NCBI GenBank assembly: GCA_965243485.1
Contig: CBDEVP010000001.1
Coordinates: 1,426,001 to 1,490,000 of the forward strand
Direction of reading: 5' to 3'
DNA: 64,000 bases
Source: UBA7330 sp965243485
GTDB taxonomy: Bacteria > Bacteroidota > Bacteroidia > Cytophagales > Cyclobacteriaceae
Within the stretch, counting starts at the first letter, position 1. Each line of letters begins with the position of its first letter. The notes below the pieces were generated by a model, which did not search any database, had not been told where the DNA came from, and saw nothing but the letters and a program-made list of their open reading frames with translations. The translations under genes were made by a program, and so were the position numbers. Of this stretch, positions 1 to 8,015 are shown piece after piece.

Positions 1-515
1 AAGTAAGATTTAAAGGCAAATCCATTTCTGATGTGTTGGATATGACTGTGGAGCAGGCTGTGGAGTTTTTTGAAAACCAGCCAAAGATCCTGCGAAAGAT
101 TGAAACACTGAATGAGGTGGGCCTTGGCTACATTTCATTAGGGCAGCATGCGACCACGCTTTCCGGTGGTGAAGCGCAGCGGGTGAAGCTGGCTACCGAA
201 CTTTCTAAAAGAGATACAGGCAAGACCTTTTATATCCTTGATGAGCCGACTACCGGACTTCATTTTCAGGACATCGAACATCTCCTTTCTGTGCTTCAGA
301 AACTCGTGAGCAAAGGCAACACTGTGCTGATCATCGAGCACAACATGGATGTGATCAAAGTGGCAGATCATGTGATTGAGCTTGGCCCCGATGCAGGAGA
401 AAAGGGTGGAGAGATCATATCTGAAGGTACACCCGAGGAGATCGTCAAACAGAAAAAAGGCTATACCTGGAATTATCTGAAAGAAGAGTTGGGCGAAAGT
501 GTGCCGCTGGTGTGA
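1..515 (+). CDS. uvrA: UvrABC excinuclease subunit A, C-terminal part (5' end outside window)
   Basis: This is the last ~170 residues of the DNA-damage recognition ATPase of nucleotide excision repair. The frame is open from the first base (first whole codon at 3), so the gene begins upstream of the window. Visible are the ABC signature LSGGEAQR (about 160-183) and the Walker B/D-loop stretch ILDEPTTGLH, followed by the H-loop region IIEHNMDV. This order is that of the second UvrA ATPase domain, and the glycine-rich tail is typical. The family forms a dimer that loads UvrB at lesions; UvrC, which makes the incisions, is encoded far away at 15657-17456. No terminator is evident in the 83 bases before the next gene. 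The identification is secure; only the 5' part is missing. Confidence 0.96.
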   Translation, partial: VRFKGKSISDVLDMTVEQAVEFFENQPKILRKIETLNEVGLGYISLGQHATTLSGGEAQRVKLATELSKRDTGKTFYILDEPTTGLHFQDIEHLLSVLQKLVSKGNTVLIIEHNMDVIKVADHVIELGPDAGEKGGEIISEGTPEEIVKQKKGYTWNYLKEELGESVPLV

Positions 516-598
516 AAGATTGCACCACCTTATCCTAATTATTCAGACTGCAGTGATCGGGCATAAATAATTTGTGAAAACAATTCATCTTTGCTTCA

Positions 599-1633
599 AT
601 GGCCATGAATAAGCAAAGAATTTACTGGTTGTGCCAAATTCTGGGATGGTCCTTTTACGGCATCTTATCGGCATTTCTCTACTTTTTGGATACCCAGGAA
701 GCCACACTTGCACTTTTCGTTAACCAACTGATCCCCATCATTTTTCACATCCTGCTCACGCATTTTATGCGATACATTATACTGCACAGGGGTTGGCTGA
801 ACCTTGGACTGTTACGCGTGATCCCCAGGGTATTGGTGACAACGATTTTTCTGTCGCTGGTCAATTACTTTCTGGTAATTATCTACACCTACTTCATTGG
901 TGAGTTGTCTGAAAGAGATTTTCAACCCCTGGCTATTTTTGCTTCCACTATCCTGTCGGTGATCCTGTACATCATCTGGGCCATGATCTACTTCACCTTT
1001 CATTATTTTGAAAAGTCGAACCGGATGCTGCAATATGAGGCAGCTGCCAAAGAAATTGAATTGAATAATCTTCGCTCCCAGTTGAATCCCCATTTTATCT
1101 TCAATGCGTTGAACAGCATTCGTGCACTGGTAGATGAGGACCCGAAAAAATCAAAGAATGCGATCACACAGCTTTCCAATATTCTCCGAAATTCACTGAT
1201 GGTAGACCGAAAGCGGCTCATTCCTTTTAGAGAGGAACTGGAAACAGTGAAGGACTACCTGGGACTGGAATCCGTGCGGTATGAAGAGAGATTGAAAACT
1301 AAATTTGAGCTGGACCCGGCGACCGAAGATTATCTCATTCCCCCGTTGATGGTGCAGACACTGGTAGAAAATGCGATCAAACATGGGATATCTACGTTAA
1401 GACAGGGCGGAGAGGTGGCTATTAGATCCTATCTTGAAAATGGATCGCTGGTGATCCAGATTAGAAATGCGGGTCAGTATCAAGGTGGGAAAAATAAGGA
1501 AAAGGAAGGGTATGGCTTGATAAATACGCGCAAACGGCTTGAATTGATCTATGGCCATCAGTCAAGTTTCAAAATTATGAATGAAAATGATCACACGGTT
1601 TTGACAGAAATAGTAATCCCAAAGACTTTATAA
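599..1633 (+). CDS. LytS/YpdA-type sensor histidine kinase
   Basis: Membrane histidine kinase of the His_kinase/HATPase_c (PF06580) class that pairs with LytTR regulators. Residues 1-~145 carry about four hydrophobic segments (7TM/5TM-like input region without a recognisable extracellular sensor). A short coiled linker leads to the phospho-acceptor motif NPHFIFNALNS with His165. The N box (ENAIKHG, near residue 258) and a G box (GYGLINTRKRL, near 303) follow. The start may be the ATG at 599 or the second ATG at 605. The response regulator begins one base after the stop, so the two are certainly co-transcribed. The signal sensed cannot be read from the sequence. Confidence 0.92.
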   Translation: MAMNKQRIYWLCQILGWSFYGILSAFLYFLDTQEATLALFVNQLIPIIFHILLTHFMRYIILHRGWLNLGLLRVIPRVLVTTIFLSLVNYFLVIIYTYFIGELSERDFQPLAIFASTILSVILYIIWAMIYFTFHYFEKSNRMLQYEAAAKEIELNNLRSQLNPHFIFNALNSIRALVDEDPKKSKNAITQLSNILRNSLMVDRKRLIPFREELETVKDYLGLESVRYEERLKTKFELDPATEDYLIPPLMVQTLVENAIKHGISTLRQGGEVAIRSYLENGSLVIQIRNAGQYQGGKNKEKEGYGLINTRKRLELIYGHQSSFKIMNENDHTVLTEIVIPKTL

Positions 1634-1634
1634 A

Positions 1635-2342
1635 ATGAAAGCATTAATTGTTGATGACGAACGACTGGCCAGAAAGGAGCTCATGAGCCTGCTGGAAAAT
1701 CATAAAGAGATACAGATTGTCGGGGAAGCCACCGATGCTGAGGATGCCCTGGAGCAGATCACCAAACTCGATCCGGACCTGATCTTTTTGGACATTCAGA
1801 TGCCTGGAAAAAGCGGGTTTGACCTGTTGGAAGATCTTGACAAATCACCGAAAGTGATCTTCACCACAGCCTATGATGAATTTGCTATCAAAGCGTTTGA
1901 ATTCAATGCCCTGGATTACCTGCTCAAACCCATTGAGAAAGAAAGACTGGGAGAAGCGATCAATAAGCTGAGATTCGAGGAGGAACGACCGGCCAAGGGG
2001 AACGGGCTGGGAGAAAATGACCAGGTCTTCGTGAAAGATGGCGACAAGTGCTGGTTTGTGAAGCTGTCAGAGGTACGGATGTTTGAGTCGGATGGCAATT
2101 ACATCAAGGTCTACTTCCGGGAAAACAAACCCATGATCCACAAGTCACTGAATGCCCTGGATGAGCGACTGGATGACAAAACCTTTTTCCGTGCCAGCCG
2201 GAAACACATCATCAACCTCGGCTGGGTGGAAAAGATCGACACCTGGTTTAATGGAGGTTTGCTGGTACAGCTGAAAGGCGGCGAAAAGATCGAGGTAAGC
2301 CGCAGACAGGCTGCGAGGTTTAAAGAGAAAATGAGTTTGTAG
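1635..2342 (+). CDS. LytTR-family response regulator
   Basis: DNA-binding partner of the preceding histidine kinase (one-base gap). Residues 1-~118 form a receiver domain with the acidic pocket near the N-terminus (VDDE), the phospho-acceptor Asp53 in FLDIQMPG and the conserved Lys in LLKPIEK. Residues ~130-235 are a LytTR domain (FVKDGDKCWFVKLSE onward, with FRASRKHIINL), which binds DNA through beta-strands. At 235 aa the length is typical. In Bacteroidota these pairs are common and their targets are mostly unknown. No LytTR direct-repeat operator was recognised nearby. Confidence 0.93.
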   Translation: MKALIVDDERLARKELMSLLENHKEIQIVGEATDAEDALEQITKLDPDLIFLDIQMPGKSGFDLLEDLDKSPKVIFTTAYDEFAIKAFEFNALDYLLKPIEKERLGEAINKLRFEEERPAKGNGLGENDQVFVKDGDKCWFVKLSEVRMFESDGNYIKVYFRENKPMIHKSLNALDERLDDKTFFRASRKHIINLGWVEKIDTWFNGGLLVQLKGGEKIEVSRRQAARFKEKMSL

Positions 2343-2398
2343 ATTAGGACGGCTTCATGAAATTGTCACAGCAAGCTAGGTCAAGCAGATAACAACTC

Positions 2399-3619
2399 AT
2401 GTATACTAAAAGTATTTTACTTTTCATACTAAGTATCGCAGCCCATTTTGCTTTTACACAAAGTTTTTCGATTCTTGATAGTGTTATTTTGGCTAACAAG
2501 CACGTGATTAAAGTAGATCAAGAAAATGATCATTTTTCTGGTGAAGGTTTTGATTATCTACAAGAAAACTGTGATAATGTTCAATTTATTGGTATTGCAG
2601 AGAATCACAATACAAGAGAGATTCCAAAATTTACATTTTCTCTATTTGAAAAGCTTCATGAACAATATTCTTTCAACTATTTGGCTTTGGAGCAAGATCC
2701 GGTAATGATGAGTTTATTGTCAACCAGGGAGTATGAAACATTAGAAATGGCAAAGAAACACCCTCATGGCTTTACGTTCATTTCTGATCAAGAACTGGAA
2801 ATGATTGAAAGTACTCTAAACCTTGCAAATAGCAAAAATTCTGTCTGGGGATGCGACCAGTCCTTTGGAGCAAGCCACTCTATCGCGCATATTTTAAGAT
2901 CCTTCGAAAATGAATCTGATAATCTCAAGATGCTAGAGTCTATTTACCATCGTATTTATGAAAAAGAAGAAAACCGCAACTTAATTGAGTATCACTATAT
3001 GGCGGATACAACAAAGCGGATAGATTTTCTCAAGATTCATGAACTAATAATCAATTCTGGTAAGGAAGAGCTAGATTTTTACATTACTTCATTATTAATT
3101 TCGGATAGTATCTTTTCGGAATTTCTAAATAAGAGATACTATCAAAGCCGTAGTATGAGGGAGTCTTACATGAGACAAAGATTTATTGCAGAATACAAAA
3201 AGGCAATGAATGCAGACCCTTTTCCAAAGGTACTTTTGAAGTTTGGTCATTATCATTTGATGGATGGTTTCAATACTGGTTCAAATACATTAAATGTTGG
3301 GAACTTGATAAGAAATCTTGCTACATACAATGGCATGGAGTCTTTAATTATTAGTACTCAGATATTTAGGGACGATGGTTCTGATTGGGATTACTTGGAT
3401 GAATCATATCCAATGTTCACTAAGCATGCTAGCATTAGCAATTGGACATTATTTGACCTTCGACCATTACGTCCATTTGATTCAAACGGGCTGTTGAAAG
3501 GAGCGGTGAAGGATGAACAAAGAGTTTTATGGGAAGACCTATTATATAATTATGATATGATACTTGTTATTGGGAATGGTGGAGATGCAACCTGGCTGGA
3601 AACAGGTGTGGAGTATTAG
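2399..3619 (+). CDS. Secreted EreA/ChaN-superfamily (erythromycin esterase-like) protein
   Basis: A 406-aa protein with an N-terminal signal peptide (hydrophobic residues 5-20), so periplasmic or extracellular. The pattern of catalytic residues resembles the erythromycin esterase/ChaN fold: Glu68 and His70 in GIAENHNTRE, Glu98 in LALEQDP, and His284/His286 in FGHYHL. In EreA the matching residues are E43, H46, E74 and H285. Function is inferred from this pattern only. The family includes macrolide esterases, but most members have unknown substrates and many are not resistance enzymes. The gene is visibly richer in A+T than its neighbours and begins a small accessory patch with the Fic gene, which hints at horizontal gain. 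It stands alone on its strand. Confidence 0.6.
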   Translation: MYTKSILLFILSIAAHFAFTQSFSILDSVILANKHVIKVDQENDHFSGEGFDYLQENCDNVQFIGIAENHNTREIPKFTFSLFEKLHEQYSFNYLALEQDPVMMSLLSTREYETLEMAKKHPHGFTFISDQELEMIESTLNLANSKNSVWGCDQSFGASHSIAHILRSFENESDNLKMLESIYHRIYEKEENRNLIEYHYMADTTKRIDFLKIHELIINSGKEELDFYITSLLISDSIFSEFLNKRYYQSRSMRESYMRQRFIAEYKKAMNADPFPKVLLKFGHYHLMDGFNTGSNTLNVGNLIRNLATYNGMESLIISTQIFRDDGSDWDYLDESYPMFTKHASISNWTLFDLRPLRPFDSNGLLKGAVKDEQRVLWEDLLYNYDMILVIGNGGDATWLETGVEY

Positions 3620-3665
3620 GCTTTTTATCTCTGTTGCCATCGGCTCAAGCAATTTCCGACCTGAA

Positions 3666-4439
3666 TTAGTATTCAAGATCCTTTATTTTCTTTTCCATTT
3701 CGGTAATTAGTTTCCTGGTAAGAAATTCATCAAAGAGTTTTGAATCTGGTCTTTTTTCCTGTTCAATGATACTTTCAAGGTATTCATCTTTTTCGTCAGC
3801 CTTAATAATAATCAGAGGGAAAGCGTGTTTCAAAAGAAGCAGGTTATGAATCAGTCTTACCATTCTGCCATTCCCGTCACCGAAAGGATGAATGTTATTG
3901 GCAAACTCAAAATGGAAATGGTTGATTGCAGGAATGATCTCGTCCTGATTTTGTAATCGATGATTGGTCTCTTCACATAGCGCTTCCAGGGCTTTCGGAA
4001 CATATTTCCAATCCATATATTCCTTATACTCACCGTGTTTTCTGATGCCAAAATTGTTTTCTTGTTTGAATTTTCCTGGTCCCCCCATGTAAACATCCAG
4101 TCGATCCCATTGGATCTTATCTTTCATCAATTCCGCATGTAGATCCTGAATAAGCTGAACCGAAAGAGAAAGATGTTCATAACTATCAAATACTTTCTCC
4201 AAAAGACTTTTATGATTTTTTAAATCCGTGATGTCTTTGATATCAGTCTTCTTCCGAATGATCCCGTGTTTCAAAAATTTTATGGTATCACCATATTCAA
4301 TTTTGAGTCCCTCAAGCTTATTGCTATGATAAGTAAAATCGTTGAGAAGTACTTCCTTTTCGTCAGGCGTCCAGTCTTTTGGAGCAATGAATTTGTATCT
4401 TTTGTGTAGGTCAATTGCTCTGGACAGGATTGAAGTCAT
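3666..4439 (-). CDS. Fic-domain protein (AMP transferase-type), class II
   Basis: Fic/DOC protein of 257 aa. The catalytic loop HPFGDGNGR runs from His184 to Arg192, with all key residues (His184, Asp188, Gly189/191, Asn190, Arg192) intact, so it should be able to transfer AMP or another nucleotide to a protein hydroxyl. An inhibitory motif (S/T)xxxE(G/N) is present N-terminally as Ser39-Glu43-Gly44, which makes this a class II Fic with built-in auto-inhibition by Glu43. The start ATG overlaps the stop of the small upstream gene by four bases, so translation is probably coupled. The target is unknown. It could be a toxin, a regulator of host proteins or a signalling enzyme. Confidence 0.88.
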   Translation of the reverse strand: MTSILSRAIDLHKRYKFIAPKDWTPDEKEVLLNDFTYHSNKLEGLKIEYGDTIKFLKHGIIRKKTDIKDITDLKNHKSLLEKVFDSYEHLSLSVQLIQDLHAELMKDKIQWDRLDVYMGGPGKFKQENNFGIRKHGEYKEYMDWKYVPKALEALCEETNHRLQNQDEIIPAINHFHFEFANNIHPFGDGNGRMVRLIHNLLLLKHAFPLIIIKADEKDEYLESIIEQEKRPDSKLFDEFLTRKLITEMEKKIKDLEY

Positions 4440-4663
4440 ATGAGTTTAAGGTCATAACCAACACCTTCGGTTTTTAATTTGTTGATCCATTCATTATAAT
4501 CCTGAGGATAAAAAGCGATCGAACCTTTTATTTTGGTTACCGTCCTGCCAAACATAAACTTTTCGATATCTTCCCGTAGTGGCTCTGGAATAGAGTCTAT
4601 CTTGACCGGATCTTTTTTTTCTTTTAGTAATTCAAAGAATTGATTTTTGTCGACTGAGCGCAT
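4436..4663 (-). CDS. Small protein coupled to the Fic gene
   Basis: A 75-aa protein encoded directly upstream of fic with an ATGA overlap. I chose the ATG at 4663 (protein start MRSVDKNQFF); an in-frame start at 4708 would add 15 hydrophobic residues. An AGGGG stretch about 11 bases upstream of 4663 can serve as ribosome binding site. The protein is charged and mostly helical at the N-terminus, with an aromatic C-terminal half. I recognise no family. The Fic protein already carries its own inhibitory motif, so this is not obviously the antitoxin. It may be an accessory or regulatory partner. Confidence 0.6.
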   Translation of the reverse strand: MRSVDKNQFFELLKEKKDPVKIDSIPEPLREDIEKFMFGRTVTKIKGSIAFYPQDYNEWINKLKTEGVGYDLKLI

Positions 4664-4758
4664 AGAATATTGACCCCTGTTAATCACTAAAAATAACGTA
4701 AAAGACAATAATTTGGTTAGTTAGCTTTCAATATGAGCCAGAATAACTTCAGCGCTAC

Positions 4759-5205
4759 TTAGCTCTTCACGATCTGGAAAAACTCATTCTCGATGCCCCA
4801 GTCTTTGGCCAGGTTGAGCATGGCCGTGGTTTCCGACTCTGTCACATAGCCTTTCCGATGGCAGTCTTCCCAGACTGATTGCAGATGTTTGATGCGCTCA
4901 TGAACTGAAAGTAATGGAAATATCTTTTTGAAGAATTCGCGGGAGCGTTCGAAAGCAGACATATAATCTTCAGATATGAATTTATCCGCCCAGATCATCT
5001 CATCATACGCATCCAGCTTTTTGGCAGACTTCTCAAGGATCATACGCTCTTCATCATCCAGTCCGTGATAATGAAAGATCAAGGATTTTAAAAGCATGAT
5101 GGCTTTCTTCAAATTCTGCTCCACGGATATCTGTACATAAGTTATCGGATAGTAATTTGGTAAATAACCAAATGAAAGTAAATAAGTGGAGCGCTTTTTA
5201 TTCAA
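4759..5205 (-). CDS. TerB-like helical protein (uncharacterised)
   Basis: Predicted soluble all-helical protein of up to 148 aa, starting 9 bases after the hemW stop and so probably in the same transcript. The C-terminal half (…SVHERIKHLQSVWEDCHRKGYV…ESETTAMLNLAKDWGI…) resembles TerB-like helical domains, but that is a weak match by eye. The start is uncertain. The ATG at 5205 gives an odd Tyr-rich leader, while the ATG at 5097 (protein start MLLKSLIFHY) gives a compact 112-aa domain. No catalytic motif or signal peptide is seen. Function is unknown; co-transcription with hemW may be incidental. Confidence 0.55.
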   Translation of the reverse strand: MNKKRSTYLLSFGYLPNYYPITYVQISVEQNLKKAIMLLKSLIFHYHGLDDEERMILEKSAKKLDAYDEMIWADKFISEDYMSAFERSREFFKKIFPLLSVHERIKHLQSVWEDCHRKGYVTESETTAMLNLAKDWGIENEFFQIVKS

Positions 5206-5214
5206 AATTTATAC

Positions 5215-6336
5215 TTAAATCATCAGGCGCTCCGTGATTTCATCTGCGAGGAACCAGCCTTTTTGGGTGAGATAGAAATGATCACCACGGACATATGCCA
5301 TTTGGCCATCAATCAGTTGTTTGGTAAAAGGAGCATTGACAGAGTGAAAGTCCTTTCCAAACCTGGCGTGAAACTCCTTAAGGTCAATACCCCATTTGTT
5401 CCGTATCCTGGTCAATACAAATTCGTTCTGCCTGTCAGCAAATGAAAGGATTTCCCTACTGGAATCAGGGATGCCTACGTGGATGGCCTTGATATATTTA
5501 AAATTGTTCCTCACATTCCAGCTTCGTGATAAACCATCGAACGAATGGGCTCCAGGCCCGATACCTAAATAGCTGGCACCTTTCCAGTAGGAGGTATTGT
5601 GTTTGGAATATTTTCCGGGGAGGCAAAAATTCGATATTTCGTAATGTTCATAACCTTTGGCTTCAAGCGCATCAATAGCCTGCTGATAGGCATCGGCATT
5701 TTCATTTTCAGGTACTTCAGAAAATTTACCCTGCTCCACCCATTTACCAAAGACTGTTTTATCCTCAATGGTCAATCCGTACATTGAGACATGCGGAGGA
5801 TCGAATGAAAGCAATTCATCCAGATCATTTTGCCAGAGATGCGGAGCTGAAGGCGGGATAGCATAGATGAGATCGGCATTATAATTCTTAAAATCCGAAG
5901 CGATCAACCCGAGCGCTTTTCTTGCCTGCTCAGCATCATGGGCCCGGTTGATCAATTTCAGCTTGTCATCATTGAAGGTCTGGATCCCGATGCTGATCCT
6001 GTTGATGCCAAAGGATTTCCAGTGACTGATCGCTTCTTTTGTGACATCTTCCGGATTTGCTTCCAGTGTGATCTCGGCTTCAGGAGAAAGCTGAAAATTT
6101 TTATTGATCACAGAAAAGAGACTGTCAAGATGACCCTGTTTCAGCAAAGAGGGTGTCCCTCCTCCAAAATACAGAGTATCGACTTTTTGATGCTCCAGGT
6201 AATCCTGTCTGAGTTCTATTTCCATGCAAAGGGCCTTCACCAGCGCATCAACATTTTTGAGGTTGGTACTGAAATGAAAATCGCAGTAGTGACAGGCCTG
6301 CCTGCAAAATGGTATGTGGATATAAATGCCGCTCAA
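5215..6336 (-). CDS. hemW: HemW, radical SAM heme chaperone
   Basis: Radical SAM protein of the HemN/HemW group. The cluster motif CxxxCxxC (Cys11, Cys15, Cys18) directly follows the start IYIHIPFC, and the N-terminus is too short to carry the extra cysteine of true coproporphyrinogen dehydrogenase HemN, so HemW (heme delivery/chaperone) is the better call. GGGTPS and the C-terminal HemN_C region are present. I place the start at the TTG at 6336 (protein start MSGIYIHIPF). The frame is open to 6357, but a consensus -7 element (TACCTTTG, 6355-6362) covers that upper TTG. Length 373 aa. The Omp85-like gene is divergent across a 38-base gap. Confidence 0.9.
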   Translation of the reverse strand: MSGIYIHIPFCRQACHYCDFHFSTNLKNVDALVKALCMEIELRQDYLEHQKVDTLYFGGGTPSLLKQGHLDSLFSVINKNFQLSPEAEITLEANPEDVTKEAISHWKSFGINRISIGIQTFNDDKLKLINRAHDAEQARKALGLIASDFKNYNADLIYAIPPSAPHLWQNDLDELLSFDPPHVSMYGLTIEDKTVFGKWVEQGKFSEVPENENADAYQQAIDALEAKGYEHYEISNFCLPGKYSKHNTSYWKGASYLGIGPGAHSFDGLSRSWNVRNNFKYIKAIHVGIPDSSREILSFADRQNEFVLTRIRNKWGIDLKEFHARFGKDFHSVNAPFTKQLIDGQMAYVRGDHFYLTQKGWFLADEITERLMI

Positions 6337-6354
6337 TATATCAGTCTTAAATTG

Positions 6355-6362
6355 CAAAGGTA
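6355..6362 (-). promoter_or_regulatory. Candidate -7 promoter element for hemW
   Basis: The minus strand reads TACCTTTG followed by C, an exact match to the Bacteroidota -7 consensus TAnnTTTG. Transcription would start near 6348, just upstream of the TTG at 6336. No clear -33 TTG is found at the usual distance, so confidence is moderate. Confidence 0.5.
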
Positions 6363-6374
6363 TTATTGTACCTC

Positions 6375-8012
6375 ATGCATAAGCTTGTTGTTTGGATTAG
6401 TTTGTTATGTTTTCATTATGCAGCCACTGGGCAGACAGAACTGTATGTGGATGGTAATAGACGGGGAACACTACAAACAAACGATCAGAAAACAGATGAG
6501 CTGGCCCGGAAAAAGTTGCTGGAATTTGTCCGGGACGGGTATTTATTTGCCGGCATCGATTCCATAGTCAGCGGGGATATTGAAAGGATCTATCTTCATA
6601 AGGGCATGCGTGAGGAAGTCGGTGTCGACAGCGTGAAGATCCAGGACGTTGATTTTAAAAAGCCGGATTACAGGAGTGTAAAATCTCCGGTCAGGATTCT
6701 TAATGATTACATTTCTAGCGGCTATCCTTTTGCCAGGATCTCATGGGAAAGGATCAGCCAGGACAATAAAGGTCGTCTTCATGGCAATCTGATCATTGAT
6801 CCGGGTCCTTTTGTTGTAAATGATACACTGGTGCTACTATCGTCAATTAAGACAAAGCCGGACTTTATCCAGCAATCCCTGGGCTTGCAGACCGGAAAGC
6901 CATTTGATGAGCTGGCCTATCAACGCATCGGAAGAAAATTAGACCGGATGACATTTCTGGAGTTATCCTCTCCGCCGGACATTGCATTCAGTGGCGGTCA
7001 GGCGACGACCTATCTAGATCTCAAGGAAAATCCTGCAAGCTCTTTTGAAGGGATTGTCGGACTTTTGCCTAACCAGGGTGCAGGCGGAAATTTGCTATTC
7101 ACCGGCTATATTGACCTCGATCTGGGAAACCTTTTTAATGCAGGCAAACAATTCAGACTCAACTGGCAACAGTTTGCTGCAGCTTCTCAGCAGCTCAGCC
7201 TCGAATATGATCATGCCTATCTTTTGGGAAGTAGTGTATTGCTGGGCGGTGCATTCAACCTGATCAAACAGGATACTACATTCATCACAAGAAATATCAA
7301 ACTGGAAATAGGAGCATTTTTATTTGGTTCGAATGTCAGGTTTGACGGATCCTTCGAGAGACTCACCGGAGACCTGATCTCGTCAGATCCGGAGCAGGTT
7401 GCCAGGGAAGGACTTGCAGATTACACCACGGATCAGTACGCAATAAGCCTTAGTATGCTTTCAGGAGTCAACAGGTTTGAGGATTATCTTTCATTCAGGA
7501 TCAGGGCTTCTATCGGAAGAAGATCCATCGAAGGAAATGCCTCTCTGCCTTCCGGTATATATGATACCCTGAGATCAGTAAGTTCGGTGTTTCAATTCAG
7601 ATCGCAGGCTCAGTGGCAAAAAGTCCTCTATAATAAAACTTCATTCTTTATTGAAAATAACATTGGTATTTTGCAAAACATCCAGGTATTAAGAAATGAG
7701 CTTTACAGGGTGGGCGGCCTGAAATCACTGAGAGGATTTAATGAAAACTTTTTTTTCACTCAGAACTATTTGCTAAACAGGGCAGAGCTCAGGCAATATT
7801 TCGAAAAGCAATCCTTTCTCTTCTTATTTTATGATCAGATATTTATGGGATCTTCGGATAGCTGGAGGTATCCGTTTGGATTTGGTTTAGGACTTACCCT
7901 TGATACTGGCAACGGCTTGTTTAATTTTGTGTTTGCTTTGGGCAGATCGGATGAGATCCCCATTGACATTAACAATACAAAGATCCACCTGGGCTATACA
8001 TCAAGATTTTAG
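6375..8012 (+). CDS. Omp85/BamA-TamA family outer membrane barrel
   Basis: 545-aa outer membrane protein starting at the ATG at 6375 (three codons upstream is a TTG in frame), with a signal peptide ending near ATGQ. The N-terminal ~200 residues look like POTRA-type modules (alternating strands and helices, PVRILNDYISSGYPFARISW; GKPFDELAYQRIGRKLDRM). The rest is a 16-strand-like barrel with the family's GLKSLRGFNEN segment (compare the RGY/F motif of Omp85 loop 6) and a C-terminal strand ending in aromatic F (LGYTSRF). It is shorter than BamA, so it is more like a TamA-type translocase or an uncharacterised surface-antigen homologue. DUF4271 and hemD follow closely. Confidence 0.78.
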   Translation: MHKLVVWISLLCFHYAATGQTELYVDGNRRGTLQTNDQKTDELARKKLLEFVRDGYLFAGIDSIVSGDIERIYLHKGMREEVGVDSVKIQDVDFKKPDYRSVKSPVRILNDYISSGYPFARISWERISQDNKGRLHGNLIIDPGPFVVNDTLVLLSSIKTKPDFIQQSLGLQTGKPFDELAYQRIGRKLDRMTFLELSSPPDIAFSGGQATTYLDLKENPASSFEGIVGLLPNQGAGGNLLFTGYIDLDLGNLFNAGKQFRLNWQQFAAASQQLSLEYDHAYLLGSSVLLGGAFNLIKQDTTFITRNIKLEIGAFLFGSNVRFDGSFERLTGDLISSDPEQVAREGLADYTTDQYAISLSMLSGVNRFEDYLSFRIRASIGRRSIEGNASLPSGIYDTLRSVSSVFQFRSQAQWQKVLYNKTSFFIENNIGILQNIQVLRNELYRVGGLKSLRGFNENFFFTQNYLLNRAELRQYFEKQSFLFLFYDQIFMGSSDSWRYPFGFGLGLTLDTGNGLFNFVFALGRSDEIPIDINNTKIHLGYTSRF

Positions 8013-8015
8013 TAT

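Noticed and set aside
5938..6567. 209-codon plus-strand frame opposite hemW
   Set aside because: Antisense to conserved HemW coding sequence and overlapping the Omp85-like gene start; amino acid composition looks random.
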